Shown piece by piece: positions 61,345 through 64,000 of a stretch of DNA of 64,000 nt. This DNA is from Vibrio porteresiae DSM 19223 (lineage in GTDB: Bacteria > Pseudomonadota > Gammaproteobacteria > Enterobacterales > Vibrionaceae). The notes under the pieces are model-generated. The model did no database searches. It worked only from the letters and a program-made list of their open reading frames with translations, and was not told the origin of the DNA. Within the stretch, counting starts at the first letter, position 1, and each line of letters opens with the position of its first letter. The stretch lies in assembly GCF_024347055.1 (NCBI RefSeq), contig NZ_AP024896.1, forward strand, positions 1,426,001 through 1,490,000. Direction: 5' to 3'. The position numbers were made by a program, and so were the translations under genes.

Positions 61345-62244
61345 ATGTTAAATCCAATTTGGATGCGCACCTTCATCACCTTGATTGAAACTGGGCATTT
61401 TACGCAAACCGCTGAACGGTTGAACATGACTCAACCGGGTGTCAGCCAACATATCAAAAAGCTTGAAGAAGCCTGTGGTCACCCTTTGTTAGTGCGTGAC
61501 AAAAAGCGCTTTGAAACCACGCCACAAGGGCGCGTTTTATATCAATACGCGCTGGAACAAGCTGAAGGTGAAAAACGCCTGTTGGATCATCTAAGTAATG
61601 ACAAGGCTGATCAGGGAGAATGTCGAGTGGCCTGCTCAGGCACTCTGGCACTGCAGATCTATCCAGAGCTTTTGCAATTTCAAAAAGATCACCCCAAGCT
61701 TTCGATTCATTTGGAAGCCGCGCCGAGCCAACGCATTCTGGCGCAAATTCTCTCTGACGACATTGAACTGGGTATCGTGGTTGAAGAGCCAAACCCGATT
61801 CAATTTGAATCTCGCCCGCTCACGCCAGAACCTTTGGTGTTGATTTTACCCCGTGATGCGCACATGGAAAATCGTTCATTAAACGAGGTGCTTAACGAAT
61901 TAGGACTAATCCATCATCCTGATTTAAAACACTATCTTGCGCAGTTTGTGACTAACGTGACCACCAGAGAATCGCAGTATATTCGCTTAGACCAAATTCC
62001 TTCGCGAGGCTACATCAACCAAATTCACCAAATTCTCTTGCCCGTTGCCAACGGGATTGGTTGTACCGTGTTGCCAAAACGTGCTCTCACGCTTTTCCCT
62101 CTGCGTGACCAACTCGTTGAGTTCCACACCAAACAACCCGTTAACGAACCTCTTTATTTGGTGAAAAAACGCCATCGTCCATTGGCGACTCGCTATGAAA
62201 CCATCGCCAAATTGATTGAAGATATTTTGAACCGTTCTGAATAG
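61345..62244 (+). CDS. LysR-family regulator
   Basis: A 299-residue LysR protein with HTH at about residues 18-45 (TQTAERLNMTQPGVSQHIKK) and a C-terminal effector domain (about 90-295). Its N-terminus starts MLNPIWMRTFITLIETGHF. It converges with another LysR gene and has no divergent partner, so the target is not evident; the tannase gene lies upstream in the same direction but has its own MerR-type control. Confidence 0.87.
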   Translation: MLNPIWMRTFITLIETGHFTQTAERLNMTQPGVSQHIKKLEEACGHPLLVRDKKRFETTPQGRVLYQYALEQAEGEKRLLDHLSNDKADQGECRVACSGTLALQIYPELLQFQKDHPKLSIHLEAAPSQRILAQILSDDIELGIVVEEPNPIQFESRPLTPEPLVLILPRDAHMENRSLNEVLNELGLIHHPDLKHYLAQFVTNVTTRESQYIRLDQIPSRGYINQIHQILLPVANGIGCTVLPKRALTLFPLRDQLVEFHTKQPVNEPLYLVKKRHRPLATRYETIAKLIEDILNRSE

Positions 62245-62254
62245 CACTCATCAA

Positions 62255-62272
62255 CACCGCAAAAGCGCGGTG
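62255..62272. terminator. Hairpin between two converging LysR genes
   Basis: CACCGC, loop of 6, GCGGTG, located in the 37-base gap between the stop codons. Confidence 0.6.
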
Positions 62273-62281
62273 AAATAGCGT

Positions 62282-63199
62282 CTAACGGGCTTGGAAACAG
62301 AGTAACAGCTGTTCACGTAACCACCTGCGCAATGGGTCTTCATCGGTGCGTTGATGCCATACCAAATAGAGCGAAATGGGTGGTACGTTAAAGGGCAAAG
62401 GGTGTATTTCCAATAGATTAGGATAATGACCCAAGGCCAACCTGGCTTGTCTTGCGGTGGTGGTGACCAGTGTGGTCGGGTTTTCCAGCAAAATCTGATT
62501 TCGTGCTTGGTTATTACTTAATCCAATCACTGAATGACGCGCCATGTTGAGCGCTTTTAACGCGTCGTCAACATCACTGAGTAAGCCACCATCGGGGGTG
62601 ATGACCAAATGATCACACGCCAGATAGCGCTCTAGAGTGAGGCTAGGTTTAACCAGTGAATTGGCGCTAGAAACCAGAGCGACATAGGGCTCCTCGCCCA
62701 AGGTTTGCTGCACATACCCTTCTTGTATCTGATTCACATCACGGCACACTGCAATATCACAACTGCCTTGGCGTAGCTTTTCATACAGCACTTCACCGCG
62801 ACTTTGCAAGGTTAACAAGCGCACATTAGGCGCGCGCTCTCGCACTCGGCGAAACAGAGGAGGTAAAACATCGACTTCCACGCTTTCTGGCAGAGCGATA
62901 CGAATTTCATCTTCACGTTGCAAAAAATCCGGCTCGCTGTGTAACGCATAAAAACGCTCTAAAGTTGGCAGCAGTTGTGCAATTTGCTCAGCGAGTTGAT
63001 TAGCTTTGGGCGTGGGTGTCAATCCGCGCGCGGTTTTGACAAACAGTGGATCGCCCCACTCATGGCGCAGTTTATTGAGCTTATGACTTAATGCAGGTTG
63101 ACTGACATTCAGCAATTGCGCTGCTCGTGAGGCATTACGTTCTTGATAAAGAAGATGAAACGTCAGTAATAAATTCAGATCGCGATTAAGAATATTCAT
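62282..63199 (-). CDS. LysR-family regulator
   Basis: A 305-residue LysR regulator: HTH at about residues 16-45 (RNASRAAQLLNVSQPALSHK), effector domain from about 90. The start MNILNRDLNLLLTFHLLYQ resembles the NodD/PcaQ-like style group in which the first helix is Leu-rich. It is followed on the other side by a polysaccharide lyase on the same strand 115 bases upstream, so it may be read through from that gene or act on it; no divergent target is visible. Confidence 0.85.
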   Translation of the reverse strand: MNILNRDLNLLLTFHLLYQERNASRAAQLLNVSQPALSHKLNKLRHEWGDPLFVKTARGLTPTPKANQLAEQIAQLLPTLERFYALHSEPDFLQREDEIRIALPESVEVDVLPPLFRRVRERAPNVRLLTLQSRGEVLYEKLRQGSCDIAVCRDVNQIQEGYVQQTLGEEPYVALVSSANSLVKPSLTLERYLACDHLVITPDGGLLSDVDDALKALNMARHSVIGLSNNQARNQILLENPTTLVTTTARQARLALGHYPNLLEIHPLPFNVPPISLYLVWHQRTDEDPLRRWLREQLLLCFQAR

Positions 63200-63267
63200 G
63201 ATTGTTAGAGAGTCAGCAAAAGCGAGTGCTAGTGTAACGAAAAAGCCAACAACGAGCGCCTTTGTTT

Positions 63268-63299
63268 TCCCTAAACGAGGTGTTTATCTCGTTTAGGGA
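63268..63299. terminator. Long hairpin after the polysaccharide lyase gene
   Basis: TCCCTAAACGAG and CTCGTTTAGGGA form a perfect 12-base stem around an 8-base loop, just after the stop. The downstream side lacks a T-run, so it may be a processing or attenuation structure. Confidence 0.55.
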
Positions 63300-63313
63300 G
63301 AAGATTATTGGCC

Positions 63314-64000
63314 TTAAAGCAGTTTGCGTTGGTAATCATCTGCGTACATGACAAAGGTATTGGGTGAATCTTGACGGTAGATGCCCATCTTGAAATAAGG
63401 TCCATAGCAATCTTGATAGGCCGTTGGGCCAACATAGTTGACCACTTGTTGACCTTGAATCCAGACTTTAATGTACCCATCCGTAGACCAACTCCAATTC
63501 ACTTCGACTTTAATCTGATACCACTGGTTTTTCTTAATAGGATCACTTCGATAGAGCACTTCGTGCAGCATGTCGGTACGGTTATCTTGATTCACCGCCA
63601 CTGGGGAGGTTTGCACCTTGATCAAGAGCTGATCACCATGAACATCCAGCGCCAAATTGGGGCTACGACTCACTTCATCGAGATGCAAATCCGGCGTGGC
63701 ATGCCATTGAGCAATCAAAGCTCGCACATCATCGTTTTGCCACTCATCGGGGAAAAACACCCGAAATTGATACTCAATCGGATGATGAAATGGCGCGCGA
63801 TACTGCTCGTATAGCTCTGCTCTAGGGCGATTGACGGTGCGTGTCTGGAGCGTTTCACCTTGGCGCAGTTCAAAGCGGACTACGGAATTTTGCGCATCGG
63901 TCGGATCGCTGGAGAGATACAAAGCGCGCGAATTAGGAGACTGAATGAGCCAACCTTTGAGTGGCCATTGGCTGGGATCAAACGAAATTGAAGTGCTCGT
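63314..64000 (-). CDS. Polysaccharide lyase (heparin-lyase-like fold), 5' part missing
   Basis: The frame is open to the window edge, so only the last 228 residues are seen; the first start in view (63922) is internal. The visible part is a beta-jelly-roll lyase of the Polysacc_lyase (PF14099) type: VRFELRQGETLQTRTVNRPRAELYEQYRAP-like N-terminal strand pattern (RPRAELYEQYR), WHATPDLH, WYQIKVEVNWS, and the end GPYFKMGIYRQDSP, which is the family's most conserved segment. It would cleave an acidic polysaccharide outside the cell; the signal peptide, if any, is beyond the window. The call is by motif and could be refined only with the full length. Confidence 0.8.
   Translation of the reverse strand, partial: TSTSISFDPSQWPLKGWLIQSPNSRALYLSSDPTDAQNSVVRFELRQGETLQTRTVNRPRAELYEQYRAPFHHPIEYQFRVFFPDEWQNDDVRALIAQWHATPDLHLDEVSRSPNLALDVHGDQLLIKVQTSPVAVNQDNRTDMLHEVLYRSDPIKKNQWYQIKVEVNWSWSTDGYIKVWIQGQQVVNYVGPTAYQDCYGPYFKMGIYRQDSPNTFVMYADDYQRKLL

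Noticed and set aside
1..64000. CRISPR arrays, tRNA or rRNA genes, integron attC sites, prophage
   Set aside because: I looked for regular spaced repeats, cloverleaf-like segments and phage gene runs and saw none.

Overview
The window looks like chromosomal DNA of a Vibrio (Vibrionaceae). The basis is an adjacent irgA/irgB pair arranged as in Vibrio cholerae, an IutA-type receptor beside a CDB-order siderophore ABC transporter, Fur boxes, moderate GC with AT-rich spacers, and many LysR regulators each facing a transport or enzyme gene. The species cannot be fixed from the sequence alone. The content (transport, scavenging, signalling, no core housekeeping) suggests an accessory-rich region, possibly the second chromosome; that is inference.

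Layout. 1-5.4 kb: a PTS EIIA and a frameshifted PRD regulator, a long spacer, then a secreted pectate lyase whose stop codon lies in the target duplication of an ISAs1-family element. 5.4-7.2 kb: a divergent argO/argP-like pair. 7.2-15.4 kb: a five-gene peptide/opine-type ABC uptake operon ending in an M14 carboxypeptidase, facing a LysR gene. 15.5-17.4 kb: a cupin-like plus MoaF-like pair facing a frameshifted LysR gene. 17.4-20.6 kb: OmpA-type lipoprotein, CorA, a cold-shock protein and two very small ORFs. 20.8-27.3 kb: a GGDEF-EAL protein, an MHS-type MFS carrier, and an M20 peptidase with its LysR. 27.4-33.7 kb: Fur-controlled ABC transporter and IutA-type receptor. 33.7-38.1 kb: small genes and an IS4-family (IS50-like) element that split a terminator hairpin. 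38.1-46.1 kb: MexAB-OprM-type RND pump divergent from a BaeSR-like two-component system. 46.1-54.4 kb: acetyltransferase, PhzF-like protein, an HpxO urate hydroxylase, tandem Usp, MarR, amino-acid binding protein, MCP and a small membrane protein. 54.9-58.5 kb: acetyltransferase and irgA/irgB with a large palindrome between the pair. 58.5-64 kb: MerR regulator and tannase-family lipoprotein with a MerR-type 19-bp-spacer promoter, two LysR genes, and the 3' part of a polysaccharide lyase.

How it fits together. Three themes recur: plant or algal polymer breakdown (pectate lyase, tannase/feruloyl esterase, polysaccharide lyase), nutrient uptake (peptides, amino acids, two siderophore receptors), and stress or export (RND pump, CorA, ArgO, Usp). 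Two regulators are broken at A-runs, which may be real mutations or sequencing errors. Both insertion sequences keep their target duplications, so both look recent. I did not find an obviously new multigene system. The most original signals are in non-coding DNA: operator-like palindromes, a structured corA leader, an IS inside a terminator, and a MerR-type promoter before the tannase gene.
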